Shown in pieces: positions 38,594 through 51,400 of a stretch of DNA of 64,000 bases. Position numbers and translations under genes: made by a program. The stretch lies in assembly GCA_014843695.1 (NCBI GenBank), contig CM026404.1:57771931-57835930 (forward strand). The letters run 5' to 3'. The notes beneath the pieces were generated by a model. That model had not been told where the DNA came from and did no database searches. It worked only from the letters and a program-made list of their open reading frames with translations. The stretch is from Archivesica marissinica (taxonomy: Eukaryota > Mollusca > Bivalvia > Venerida > Vesicomyidae). Numbering within the stretch: the stretch's first letter is position 1; each line of letters begins with the position of its first letter.

Positions 38594-38812
38594 GGAAGTC
38601 GTGATAGCGCAGTGGATGCGCGTTCGCTTCAGGTGCGAAAGGTCCGGAGTTCGAGCCCAGCTGGAGCCGTTACGATTGTGTCCTTATGCAAGGCATTTAA
38701 ATTCCACGTTGCCTCTTCTCTCTCCCTCGTGGCGATGGATTGCATCAGGAATGAGGTCTCGAGAGTGATTAATATAAGTTGTAAGAATTTGTTTCGACAT
38801 CGAGTCAAAATA
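38594..38812 (+). mobile_element. SINE-B, full length
   Basis: GGAAGTCGTGATAGCGCAGT to CGAGTCAAAATAAAAG. Its last bases and 3' flank recur at 39033 (see direct repeat). Confidence 0.85.
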
Positions 38813-39150
38813 AAAGCGTGTTTCACTATATCTTAGTGTAATGGTATCGTCCTCAATATCGCGTTGCATTTATACCAGTAATGGTCCTGCTACGTAATTC
38901 AACAGATATAGATACAGATACTAACGCGATATATGAAATATGTATATAAACAGAAAACCAATAATATAAACACGATTTAGGTGATCCAGGTAGTTGGTAT
39001 CGACCATGTATAATGAGATACAGTCACTTAGTCTCAAAATAAAAACGTGTTTCACTATATCTTAGTGTAATGGTATCGTCCTCAATATCGCGTTGCATTT
39101 ATACCAGTAATGGTCCTGCTATTCAACAGATATAGATACAGATACCATAA
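38805..39150. repeat. Direct repeat of SINE-B 3' end plus flank
   Basis: About 118 bp from TCAAAATAAAAGCGTGTTTC to ATAGATACAGATAC occurs at 38814 and again at 39034 with few differences, separated by about 105 bp. Confidence 0.85.
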
Positions 39151-39249
39151 AACCTGCCTATAAATATAACACAGTAGAATGGAGAGAAAGCTGCACCCAT
39201 TCGCAGGATAACATTATGACGTAATGATGACGATTTATTTTGCATACAA

Positions 39250-39414
39250 TTATGGTTTTTTTGCAATATTTATTTAATCTGTATTTTTCATTCGGAGGTG
39301 GTCTTTAAAATATCATGGAGTATGTGTATGAATCGCAGATGAGTTGAACTAGCAACGACGTGAACATGATAATGGAGTAAGCGAGTGTCACGATGTGATG
39401 CTTCGTGTTTCTGT
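39250..39414 (-). terminator. 3' UTR and poly(A) signal of the calmodulin-like gene
   Basis: AATAAA on the minus strand at 39274-39269, about 140 nt after the stop codon. The first good signal, at a normal distance. The cleavage point (about 39250) is an estimate. Confidence 0.6.
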
Positions 39415-39443
39415 TCATTGCGCGGACATCATATCAACAAATT
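39415..39443 (-). CDS. Calmodulin-like gene, exon 6 (C-terminus and stop)
   Basis: 29 coding nt after acceptor ATTTCAG. The first two bases complete Glu, then FVDMMSAQ and TGA. This matches the calmodulin ending EFVxMMxxK and supplies position 12 of EF-hand loop 4, which makes a chance match unlikely. The 3' UTR continues to lower coordinates, with a poly(A) signal at 39274-39269. Confidence 0.88.
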
Positions 39444-42400
39444 CTGAAATTATAACAAAAAAGGTAGTTTAGACAAATATATTATTTCCATTTATTAAGC
39501 ATGTTTTATAATGCGGCTAAATAATTGCGGACATTGACTTGTAATCATTTGGGCTTCAACGTTCTAGGATTATATTCCATTACGATGACTTGTAATCATT
39601 TGGGCTTCAACGTTCTAGGATTATATCCCATTACGTAGACTTGTAATCACTTGGGCCTTAATGCTCTAGGATTATTTCCCATTACGTAGGCTTGTAATCA
39701 TTCGGGCCTCAATGCTCTAGGATTATATTCCATTACGATGACTTGTAATCACTTGGGCTTCAACGTTCTAGGATTATATTCCATTACGATTACTTGTAAT
39801 CACTTGGGCCTCAATGCTCTAGGATATATCCCATTACGTAGACTTGTAATCACTTGGGCCTCAATGCTCTAGGATATATCCCATTACGTAGGCTTGTAAT
39901 CACTTGGGCCTCAATGCTCTAGGATATATCCCATTACGTAGACTTGTAATCACTTGGGCCTCAATGCTCTAGGATATATCCCATTACGTAGACTTGTAAT
40001 CACTTGGGCTTCAACGTTCTAGGATTATATTCCATTACGATTACTTGTAATCACTTGGGCCTCAATGCTCTAGGATATATCCCATTACGTAGACTTGTAA
40101 TCACTTGGGCCTCAATGCTCTAGGATATATCCCATTACGTAGACTTGTAATCACTTGGGCCTCAATGCTCTAGGACTATATCCCATTACGTAGACTTGTA
40201 ATCACTCGGGCCTCAATGCTCTAGGACTATATCCCATTACGTAGACTTGTAATCACTTGGGCCTCAATGCTCTAGGACTATATCCCATTACGATGACTTG
40301 TAATCACTTGGGCCTCAATGCTCTAGGATTATATCCGATTATAATGACATTGTTTCATGTGAGGAAGCTATTCAAGTGTATTGCGGAGAGTCGGAGGTTG
40401 CCCACTCGTACCTAAGCTTCCGGCATTCTTATTAGAGTCATGATCGTGTGTTGCATTTTCTATAATTCATCACGACATTGTCATCATATTCATTACATCA
40501 TTATCATAATATTGTACTATATATTTTGTAAATATGTTTAAATGTTATAGACGAGAAACTGTAAAGTTTAAGTCTTAATAAAGATTTCTTCTTCTTCTTC
40601 TTACTAAGATACTGCTATGAGGGGCATGGATTGTCTTCCCCCGCAAAAATAGAAAAAAAGCTGAAGAATTGTCATATGATCTATCTTGTAAATGCGACCT
40701 TTAACCCAAACAGAAACAAAACAAACATATCGTACCGTCGTAATCTATCTGTCCATCTCCGTCTTTATCTGCTTCTCTAACCATTTCATCAACTTCCTCG
40801 TCTGTCATCTTTTCACCCAGGTTTGTCATCACGTACCGTAACTCTGTCGCAGATATATAACCGTTGCCGTCTTTATCAAACACCTGCAAACAATTGTAAA
40901 ATAAATAATGTTCTATTAACTCCCTTGGCAGATAAAGTCCGATTTATCCCGAACTGTGTATTGGCCCTTTAGTTGGAATCCTTTGTGTTTACTGTTGCTC
41001 CCTTGCCATCTTTATCAAATACCTGCAAACAATTGCAAAATAAATAATATTCTATTAGCGACATCGCTGAATTTTCTATTAACTCCTTTGACAGATAAAG
41101 TCCGATTTATCTCGAACCGTCTATTGGCCCTTTTAGTTGGACTTCTTTGTTTTAACTGTTGCTCCCTTGTCGTCTTTATCCAATACATGCGGACACTGGT
41201 AAAAGATGATAATACCGACACGTCATCGATGATGTAATCAATGACGTATTGCTAACATACATTAGTGTGTGGTCACGTGCTTACTATTTAATTATACAAT
41301 TGTTTACAGCAAAGTAAACCCATCTCACTGGATTATTCTGTAGGATACGAGTCGAGGTGTATTAATTTAATAATTATAAGATGAGAAAATGGATGAATAT
41401 TGATAGCATGTTGTGCAAAGAAATCCACGATGAAAACAGAGGATTCCAATTAAAATACCTATTATCTTTAAGCAGTATTCAGGGGCAGCAACTGACCAAG
41501 CTGTTCCATAACGTTCAATAATTATATATGATGTTGTTGTCGTTGTTCGTTTTTGTTAACTATTGTTGAAAGCATAAACATGGTCACACAGTAACCATAG
41601 TAACACATGTATATGTATTTCATTCCTCGCCATGATATCTTTCTCTGCACATATAGTAACAATTTTCATATTTCAATCTTAATATTTTTAATTTAAACTT
41701 TTTTTTGTATTTTTATATATATATATATTTTTTAATTTAAACTTGATTTACTTTACAACGATTGCGAAACAAGTTTTAACAACTTATATTAATCACTCTC
41801 GTTAACCTTATATCTATATACACTTAACAAAAAATCCTAATCGGTCACCTAGTGGTTTACAATATTTGCAGCACACTAATAACCATATAATATCAATATT
41901 CATATCATCTTATTTGGTTCATTTTTATTACAGATTGCTAAGCAATGAATTGCTGTATAATCAACTGGTATAAAATGCATTAAATAACAATAGGAATATA
42001 TGTATATTGTATGATTATTAGTTGACTTTTCAAATATTATAAAACACACGTGACCGATTGAGAATGTATACTGACGCCAGAAAGAAACTTGGAGGTATAA
42101 TTCCCATAATTCTGAAATTTGTAACGAAAAAAAAGTAACGCTCAATATAAAAGTTAATGTTCGCACACTTTATGACCCAGACATCAATCATTGTTTATGC
42201 AAATTTATTTTAGCTCGAATGCGAAACAAGTTCTTACAACTTAACTATAATCACTCTCGAGACCTCATTCCTGATGGAATCCATCGCCACGATAGGGAGA
42301 TATAAGAGGCAATGTGGAATATAATGCCTTGCCTAAGGGCTCGAACTCGGGGCCGTTCGCACATGAAGCGAACACATATAATATATATGCGAATATATAT

Positions 42401-45400
42401 ATGACGACATCCGCAATAAATCATAATTCATAAATCATTCTATCGCGATCTGATCGATCGGATCGAACTCTATGATTTGAAGATCTCTCATTCTTCTACA
42501 CGGCACACATGTTGCTTACTTTAAAGGCGTCCCGCATCTCTTCATCCACGTTCGAAGGTTCCATTTTCGACGACATCAGTTTCACGAATTCTTCAAAGTC
42601 TATGGTACCATTAGCTGGAATGACATATTTTAAATATATATGTTAATTGAATTTAAAAATATCGAATGTGCATTATGTTGATTTAACATGCAGCGTAGTA
42701 CAATACAACTATTGGTTAAGGCATCCGCCTACCGAGCGGGGGGGGGGTCGAAGGTTCGAATCTCGTCAGGGGTTCGTTCTGATATTGCCGGTTGGTGAGC
42801 CGCCAGCTTGTTAAATAATGGTTACCGATTGCATACCCGGAGCCTGGCATACAGGTATAGGATTCAGGAAGTACTGATGTTCATAAAAAAGAGGTGTCTC
42901 ATAAGTCAGAAATGGCTGGCCCTTTAGCTTATACAAATTTATTTTAGCTCGATTGCGAAACAAGTTCTTACAACTTAGTCACTCTAGAGACCTCGTTCCT
43001 GGTGGAATCCAAATGCCTTGCCTAAGGGCACAATCGCAACGGCTCCAGCGGGGCTCGAACTCCGGAACATTCGCACCTGAAGCAAACGTGCATCCACTGC
43101 GCTATCACGACTTCCATAAAGACTAAAACGTCTTTCACAGGTTAATCTTTCAAGGTCATACATGGTCATGTGGATATATACCATGATGTGAATATATGCC
43201 ACTGAAAAATCAAGCATGTGTTCCTGCATCAAATAACAGCGGGTTTACATCTCTCCGTGGGATGTCCTATCATTTGCCGCATTGGTTGACTGATGTACTA
43301 TATAAGTCTATATTTAATAAATTTAACTTTCTTTTATTTATTTATTTATTGCAAACTGTCATTAACCGATTTCATTCTAGATACCGTTCAAACAGTATTT
43401 GCAAAGAACATAGAGCCAGATCAGCCGTCACGGAACGTGCCGTCTGACCAGGCTCTATGTTGTTTGCTATTCAGATGATCTTGCTAAGACACTTGGCTAT
43501 GTAGCAAACAACATAGATCCTGATCAGCATACAGCGTCAGACTGCGGCTGATTTGGATCTATTGTTGTTTGTTACGTTTATTTATCGTCGCTACCGGTTG
43601 CCCATATGAGCGACGCCTCCTGAAGAGATTAGTCATTTTGGAGGGTACTGCAATGATACAGACAGAGACCAATTCCAGAGTCTCCTCTGGTTCTTTTACG
43701 TGCACGGTGTAAAGCACCGACACGAGATCTCGGTTTAACGTCCCATCTGAACGACTGTTAATTATATTAGGGTCAGACGGGGGATCGAACCTGCGATCCC
43801 TGGATTACCAGTCCAGCGTGTTACCACTGGACTACATATCCGTCTGTGATCTGGATCTATGTTGTTTGCAAAAGCATTTAAATGTATCTAGAATGATATG
43901 GGTTAACTACAATATAGGCCAGTCCATAGCAGTTTTGAGATTATTACTAAGCTACGAATATATTTGGATTTGAATCGATGCAATACATAAACACCCCTAC
44001 CATATTTCCATGGTGATATATTATAATATTTTTTAAAACATTGCCCAAATAGCCTGAATCCTATTACCGTTTAAATCTACTTCGACCATCATATTCTTTA
44101 TGTCTTCCTCTGTTGGATTCTGGCCCATGGACATCAATACCGTACGTAACTCGTCTGTAGAGATTGTGCCATCGTGGTCTTTATCGAATAAATTAAACGC
44201 GTCATGCAGATCTGTAAAATTCACATATACTCTTAAAATTCGATATACAACGCATCATGTAGATCTGTAAAATTCACATATACTCTTGAAATCTTCGATA
44301 TACAACGCATCATGTAGATCTGTAAAATACACAGTAATACTCTTGAAATCTTCGATATACAACGCATCATGTAGATCTGTAAAATACACAGTAATACTCT
44401 TGAAATCTTCGATATACAAGCATCATGTATATCTGTAAAATACACATATACTCTTAAAATTCGATATACAACGCATCATGTAGATCTGTAAAATACACAG
44501 TCATACTCTTAAACTCTTCAATCTACACAATATTATGCATAACCTATGCAATACAACCATGAATAGATAGATAATAACATATTATATAGACCATGTCATG
44601 ATATTGTAGGTTGTTGTAATATTTATGCATGTTGTATTATTTAGCTAGTTATAAATGATTTAATTAATTAATTGGTTAATTGATCAAGTCCTTACTTTAA
44701 TTAATTGATTGATTTATCAATGCCTTACTTTAAGCATAACGTGTTAGTACCTACATTTGCAAAACCTATCAATGCCTTACTTTAAGCATAATGTGTTAGT
44801 ACCTAAATCTGCAAAACCTATCAATGCCTTACTTTAAGCATAACGTGTTAGTACCTAAATCTGCAAAACCTATCAATGCCTTACTTTAAGCATAACGTGT
44901 TAGTACCTAAATCTGCAAAACCTAGTTACTTAGTACTAGGTAAATTTGCAAAACCTAGTTACTTAGTACTAGGTAAATCTACAAAACCTAGTTACTTAGT
45001 ACTAGGTAAATCTACAAAACCTAGTTACTTAGTACTAGGTAAATCAGCAAAACCTAGTTACTTAGTACTAGGTAAATATGCACACCCTAGTTACTTAGTA
45101 CTAGGTAAATCTACAAAACGTAGTTACTTAGTACTAGGTAAATCTGCACACCCTAGTTACTTAGTACTAGGTAAATCTGCACACCCTAGTTACTTAGTAC
45201 TAGGTAAATCTACAAAACCTAGTTACTTAGTACTAGGCAAATCTGCAAAACCTAGTTACTTAGTACTAGGCAAATCTGCAAACCCTAGTTACTTAGTACT
45301 AGGTAAATCTACAAAACCTAGTTACTTAGTACTAGGTAAATCTACAAAACCTAGTTACTTAGTACTAGGTAAATCAGCAAAACCTAGTTACTTAGTACTA

Positions 45401-48400
45401 GGTAAATCTACAAAACCTAGTTACTTAGTACTAGGTAAATCAGCAAAACCTAGTTACTTAGTACTAGGTCAATCTACAAAACCTAGTTAGTTAGTACTAG
45501 GTAATCATTAACTAGTATTGCTTCGACACTGTTGATATTGGTGTTGATTTGTTGCCAGTTATCTGTTTCATATTTCAATAAACGTCAACATTTAAATAAT
45601 CATTTCGTTGATATTGAATAATAAGGAAGTGTATTGTCGAATTACATTTCACCGACTGAACAATGAACGGTGGCTCAGTGGTGAAGTGGATACTGTTTCC
45701 GCCTCGCATCTGAGATATATTGTGAGTTCGAGCACCACCAGTACCACGGTGGTGATGTGCTTAGGCAAGACACTTAAAATCCACATTAACTCTTCTCTCT
45801 CCGACATGGCGATGGATTGCATCAGGACTGCGCGATTAAACTAGTGTTAGACAACGACTAAGTCACGTGGTCCAATGAAAAATCCACATTTCTCGCTTCT
45901 AAATCGTATAGACTTGACCTACTTATGTACGTTGTCTTGTCTAAGTGAGATAGATCAACTCATTGGCCCGTCTTAACGAAATATACACCTCGCTTCACTC
46001 GGGCCAATTCGTGATATATCATATACGTGTAAGAATTTTGAAATAAGTATTGTACGTTCGGCGTCTGCCCTGTCTGGCAAATGATGTCGGTCGGTAGTAG
46101 AAATAGAAGTTAAACTAAAAACATGTTAGTATCTATTTTATTCTCTTTATTTCCACCATAGTTACGGTTTCACAAATTATAGTACAGTCTACCGCCGCTA
46201 TGTCAAAGTCGGTTAAGTCGAATTATCCGGTTATCTCGAAGTCCCGTTTCAGACACTATTATTTTTTTATATAACTGGATCTGTTTATATCGCATTTCGT
46301 TAAACCAAACTTCGGTTATGTCGAAGTATTTTTTTCGGTCTGACGGAATTTGATATAACGGATATTTAAGGTTTAAACTTTATTTATTTTACAATGATTG
46401 CGAAGTAAGTTTTAACACAACTTATATTAAGCACTCTCGTTGGCGCGGATGAAAGCGTATAATTTATGTGGTCATTGGTGTGGGAGGAAACCGGAGTACC
46501 CGGAGAAAACCCACCTGTACGATCTGGCGACCACCGTACCATCTCACATTCTTAACGGTCCGAGGATCGAACCCGGGTTGCATTGGTGAGAAGCGAGCGC
46601 GCTAACCACTGCGCTAATCGGACAGATAACGGATGTAGAACTGTATATAAATTAACACAATTGACAACGATATTGTGGACATATATGGAGTACGTAAAAT
46701 CCCAACATGTAATTGGGGACAGATACAAGCTGTTGTTGCGCACTAGCGTACCAACCCGAATACACGAGTGTTAAGTGTACAGATTGTATGGAAATTCTAA
46801 AGCATCAATTCTCTGTTTTCACTACGTACAGAATCATCAAATTGTCATATATAACACCTGATAACATTGTCATATAAAACACCTGAAAACATTGAGCTTC
46901 GGTGAAACCTCTCAATCTGTTTACAAAGGTTGCTAGGACGCTTGGGTTGAAAGGAACCGCATATTGCATCGTAAAAATAAAAGCAATGTGTTTAGGTTTA
47001 AACGTTATTTATTTTACAACGATTGCGAATCAAGTTTCAACAATTTGCGTAAATGTGGTCTTTCGTGTGGGAGGAAACCGGAGTACCCGGAGAAAATCCA
47101 CTTGTCCGATTTGCGACCATCATACCATCTCGCATACCTCCCGGTCCAAAGATCGAACCCGTGTTGCATTGGTGAGAAACGTGTTTGTTTATTATTGTGT
47201 CATCCCTGTTGAAAGGGTCAGCCATTATTGACTTATGAGACATCTTTTATTATGAAAATCAGTACTTCCCGAGTCCTATCATTGTAGGCCAGGTACCAGG
47301 CTGGTAGGCAATCGTTAACCATTATAACCAGGCTGTCCGATTAGCGCAGTGGTTAGCGCGCTCGCTTCTCACCAAGGCGACCCGGGTTCGATCCTCGGAC
47401 CGGGAAGTATGTGAGATGATACGATGGTCGCCAGATCGGACAGGTAGGTTTTCTCCGGGTACTCCGGTTTCCTCCCACACGAATGACCACATATAAACTT
47501 TCATCCGAGCCAACGAGAGTGATTAATATAAGTTGCCCAAAACTTGCTTTGCAATCGTTGTAAAATAAATAAAGTTAAAAAAACTATTATTTTCCCACAT
47601 GAATGACCACATATACGCTTTCATCCGAGCCAACGAGAGTGATTAATATAAGTTGCTAAAACTTGCTTCGCAGTCGTTGTAAAATAAATAAAGTTCAAAA
47701 AACTATTATTTAACTAGCCGGTCATAGCAGTTCGAACCCCTGACGAGGTTCGAAACTTCACCGTAACCACTAGGCCGCGGAGACGGTATTGTATATTGAT
47801 ATGAATGTTTGTTTGTTTGTTCGGGTTTTATGCGTGCATCAGCACCATTTATGAGCTATATCGCCGGCGGGCAGTTTACCTAACAATACTTTTCATGGAC
47901 AGGCTCCAGCGGTTAACCAGTACTTGGTGCACCAATATCCGTTATAATCTGCCAACTTTTTCATCTAAATGAGACACGGCCTGAGCGGGGTTCGAACTCG
48001 TGAACATCAATGATAGGCTACAATAGTATACAAGTCCCTCCCTCCTTACCTCCCTAGCATAGTACTCAAAACATTCGCAAGAATGTTTACCCTATAAATG
48101 AACTTGTTTATCGCTGTTCTGTTTGTTCTAAATATTATTTGGGCAAATCCGTCTCTATTGGTGTAAGACTTTGTTGTTCGGCCCAGTATTGCATACTTTG
48201 TATATCATTGTATGTATTTGTCATAATATAATAAACAAATATATAATGATTTAATTAAGTTGGTTATTTTCATTTTCCGCTATAAGTGTTCTTTTCATAT
48301 TTTGAGGCAACCCTCCAACGTAATTCACGCTATTCACAATAAATACGTGTCGGCCAAATAAATATAAAGTAGTCCAGTGGTAACACGCTGGACTGGTAAT

Positions 48401-51400
48401 CCAGGGATCGCAGGTTCGATCCCCCGTCTGACCTTAATACAATTAACAGTCTTTCAGATGGGACGTTAAACCGAGGTCTCGTGTCGGTGCTTTACACCGT
48501 GCACGTAAAAGAAGCAGAGGAGACTCTCGAATGGGTCTCTGTCTGTATCATGCACTATCCTCCAACATCTAAAATAACTAATCACTTCAGGAGGCGTCGC
48601 TCATATGGGCAACCGGTAGCGACGATAAAAAAACGTAAAAACACAAAAATATAAAAACCGACGAAAGAATTGTTTGAATACCGATTGTTACTTGTATACT
48701 CAACACACTTATTCAATGAAGTATTTATATTGACTGGTGCATGTGTAGATATGATTTTATAAGATGAGATAAGATAAGAAAATTATCAGTCTTTCAGATG
48801 GGACTTTAAACCGAGGTCTCGTGTCGGTGGTGTATACCCTGCACGTAAAAGAACCGGTGGCGATTCTGGAATGGGTCTATGTCTGTATCATTACACTATC
48901 CTCCAAAAATCTAAAATGATTAATCATTTCAGGAGGCGTCGCTCATATGGGCAACCGGTAGCGACGATAAATAAACGCAACACACACAAGATATATTGTT
49001 AAAAATGTATTGCATTGTGTGTGAGTGTCCCGTTTGTTTTGCCAGCAATCTTAATAAAAACATGCCGCACACGTGATGTATGTAAGTAGTATAAGGGGAG
49101 ATATAGCGCACCTGAATGGTTTGGAAAGATTATAGCGCAAACAGATTATAGCGCAAGGTCAAATGAGGGCACGTGCGCTATATCTCCCCCACTGAATAGT
49201 TTGGAAAGATTATATGTATGTATGTTCCTTTAATGTCAAACCCCTCGCGGGGACTTAGACATGTTTTCCTGGGCAGATTTGCCGACCTAAGCGATTAACC
49301 AGTATTAAGCAATGTGTGTGAGGTGCACACACAGGAGGCGTCGCACACGTGATGCACTGATTTGATAATATTGTATTGCTCTGTTCTGTATACATGTATA
49401 TAACAATCACAATCGTTGTACAAATAGAAATTTAGCAAATGGGTTAGGCCACAGGTTTTAACATACGAGTGTGCCCTTAGGCAAGGCATTTACATTCTAC
49501 GTTTCCTCTTCTCTCTCCATTGTGGTGACGGATTCCATCAGGAATGAGGTCTCCATAGTGATTAATATAAGTTGTAAGAACTTGTTTCGCAATCGAGGGA
49601 GAGAGAAGAGGCAACTTGGAATTTAAATGCCTTGCCTAAGGGCACACTCATAACGGTTACAGCGGGGCTCGAACTCCGGACATTTCACACCTGAAGCGAA
49701 CGCGCATCCATTGCGCTATCACGACTTCCACATTGTTTGTTTGCTTCTATGTATATCTCCGATTGAGGAGGATATGAAGATTTGACTTGAAGTACATTAA
49801 AAAATTGTGGTTTTCAAAAAAAATTGTGGTTTTCAAAACAAATGTGGATTTCAAAAAAAAATGTGGATTTCAAAAAAAAATGTGTATTTCATTACTCCAA
49901 AACATGTTTAATACAGACTATGTAACAAATACAATTTTGTTTAGACATTATATCAACCAGTTTGAACAGGACTATATCTTTAGCAATGTCTCTGACAGTG
50001 GTATATTTGTTCACTAATTTGAATACAGTAAATGTTTGTTTAAGTTTTGACTTGTTTGAGTTTGTACCATTGTGTTCGCATTTTCAATTAAATCTTCCAT
50101 AACTCAGAATGCCGACATTTTGTTCTTAGCGTACCGATATTAACCATTTCAACAACACATGCCTCTCAATAGGCTTACAGAAAAGTGTAGATCCAAATGA
50201 GGTTGTTCGTCACGGACGAGCCATCTCATCAGGATCTTCACTTTTTGCCAGTAATATTACTATTTTTAGACACAAATTACCCATTTTTACAAATGAACTG
50301 TTCCAAATGTAATTTTCTTATTGATTTATTGGCCTAAACATATCATGGACCAGTCCATGTCAGTTACTTGGTGTTGAATGGGTTAATGACACTCTGAACA
50401 TACATTTACATAAACGAACAAACACATATTGTGTCTACAAGATTGAAAAACAGCACAATTACGAAATCCTGCCCACAATTGATCAATTGTTCTGTGAATA
50501 AACTGACACCAAAAAGAAACTGTGCACTTGCCTTGGAGGTAAACTGTATGCCGTAAAACCTTTGTGCACCCAACAACACAGTTTATGCAGTGGACAATGT
50601 ATGTATGTATGTTCCATTAATGTCAAACCCCTTGCTGGGACCTAGACATGTTTTCCTGGACAGGCTTAGCCGACCTAAGGGGTTAACAAGTACTAAGCAA
50701 TGTGTGTGAGATGCCTTGCTCAATTACACTACATACGTGGCCTGACCGAGTATCGAACCCGGGGCCGTTCGATTCCAAATCCGGTGGACCACTGGACCAC
50801 GGACGCCACACCGTACTGACGTGCGATAGACAGACGCCACTAGTTTATTCATGTACTTGTAAATATACATAATAACATACTTTCTAAAATGCATTGTATA
50901 TACTGTATCTTAGTAAATGCTAACTACGACAGATGAGACATGTGATGTACCAAGCCAGGGTAAAAACCAGAGAGAAAACTTCACCCACCATAGTTAATGT
51001 AAAATACTCTGGAAAACTGCACCTGGTCCACCACATTCCACCAATCTTGCATCCATATACCATTATTCAATAAATACATTACTTTTACGTCGCTCAAGAT
51101 CGTTGAGAGCTTATGTTGCTTGCATTGAATAAGTGTTAACATTACTTTTCTATATATCTTTGTGCATATGAGAATTGGAATAGCGAAATTTAAATAAACG
51201 TCTGCGTTGATCGCTGTCAGAACTAGAACTGATTTTACTAAACGATTTCCCCGTGGCGTGTTAGCGCCACAAACCTGTTTGACCACTCAGTCATGTGATC
51301 ACAGACATACACATACATGACTGACCCGCACATTAACTAATGCAGTGCTTACAGTACTTTACAAACCTATTTGACCACTTAATCATGTGATCACATACAT

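Noticed and set aside
44876..45490. 204-codon open frame with ATG and repeated KPSYLVLGK
   Set aside because: A 33-bp minisatellite in an intron, antisense to the gene; the frame stays open by period alone.
44900..45505. CRISPR-like array of palindromic repeats
   Set aside because: Repeats are directly adjacent with no unique spacers, and the DNA is clearly eukaryotic.
50981..51286. 101-codon minus-strand open frame inside the putative Tc1-like element
   Set aside because: No DDE transposase motif and no recognisable domain.
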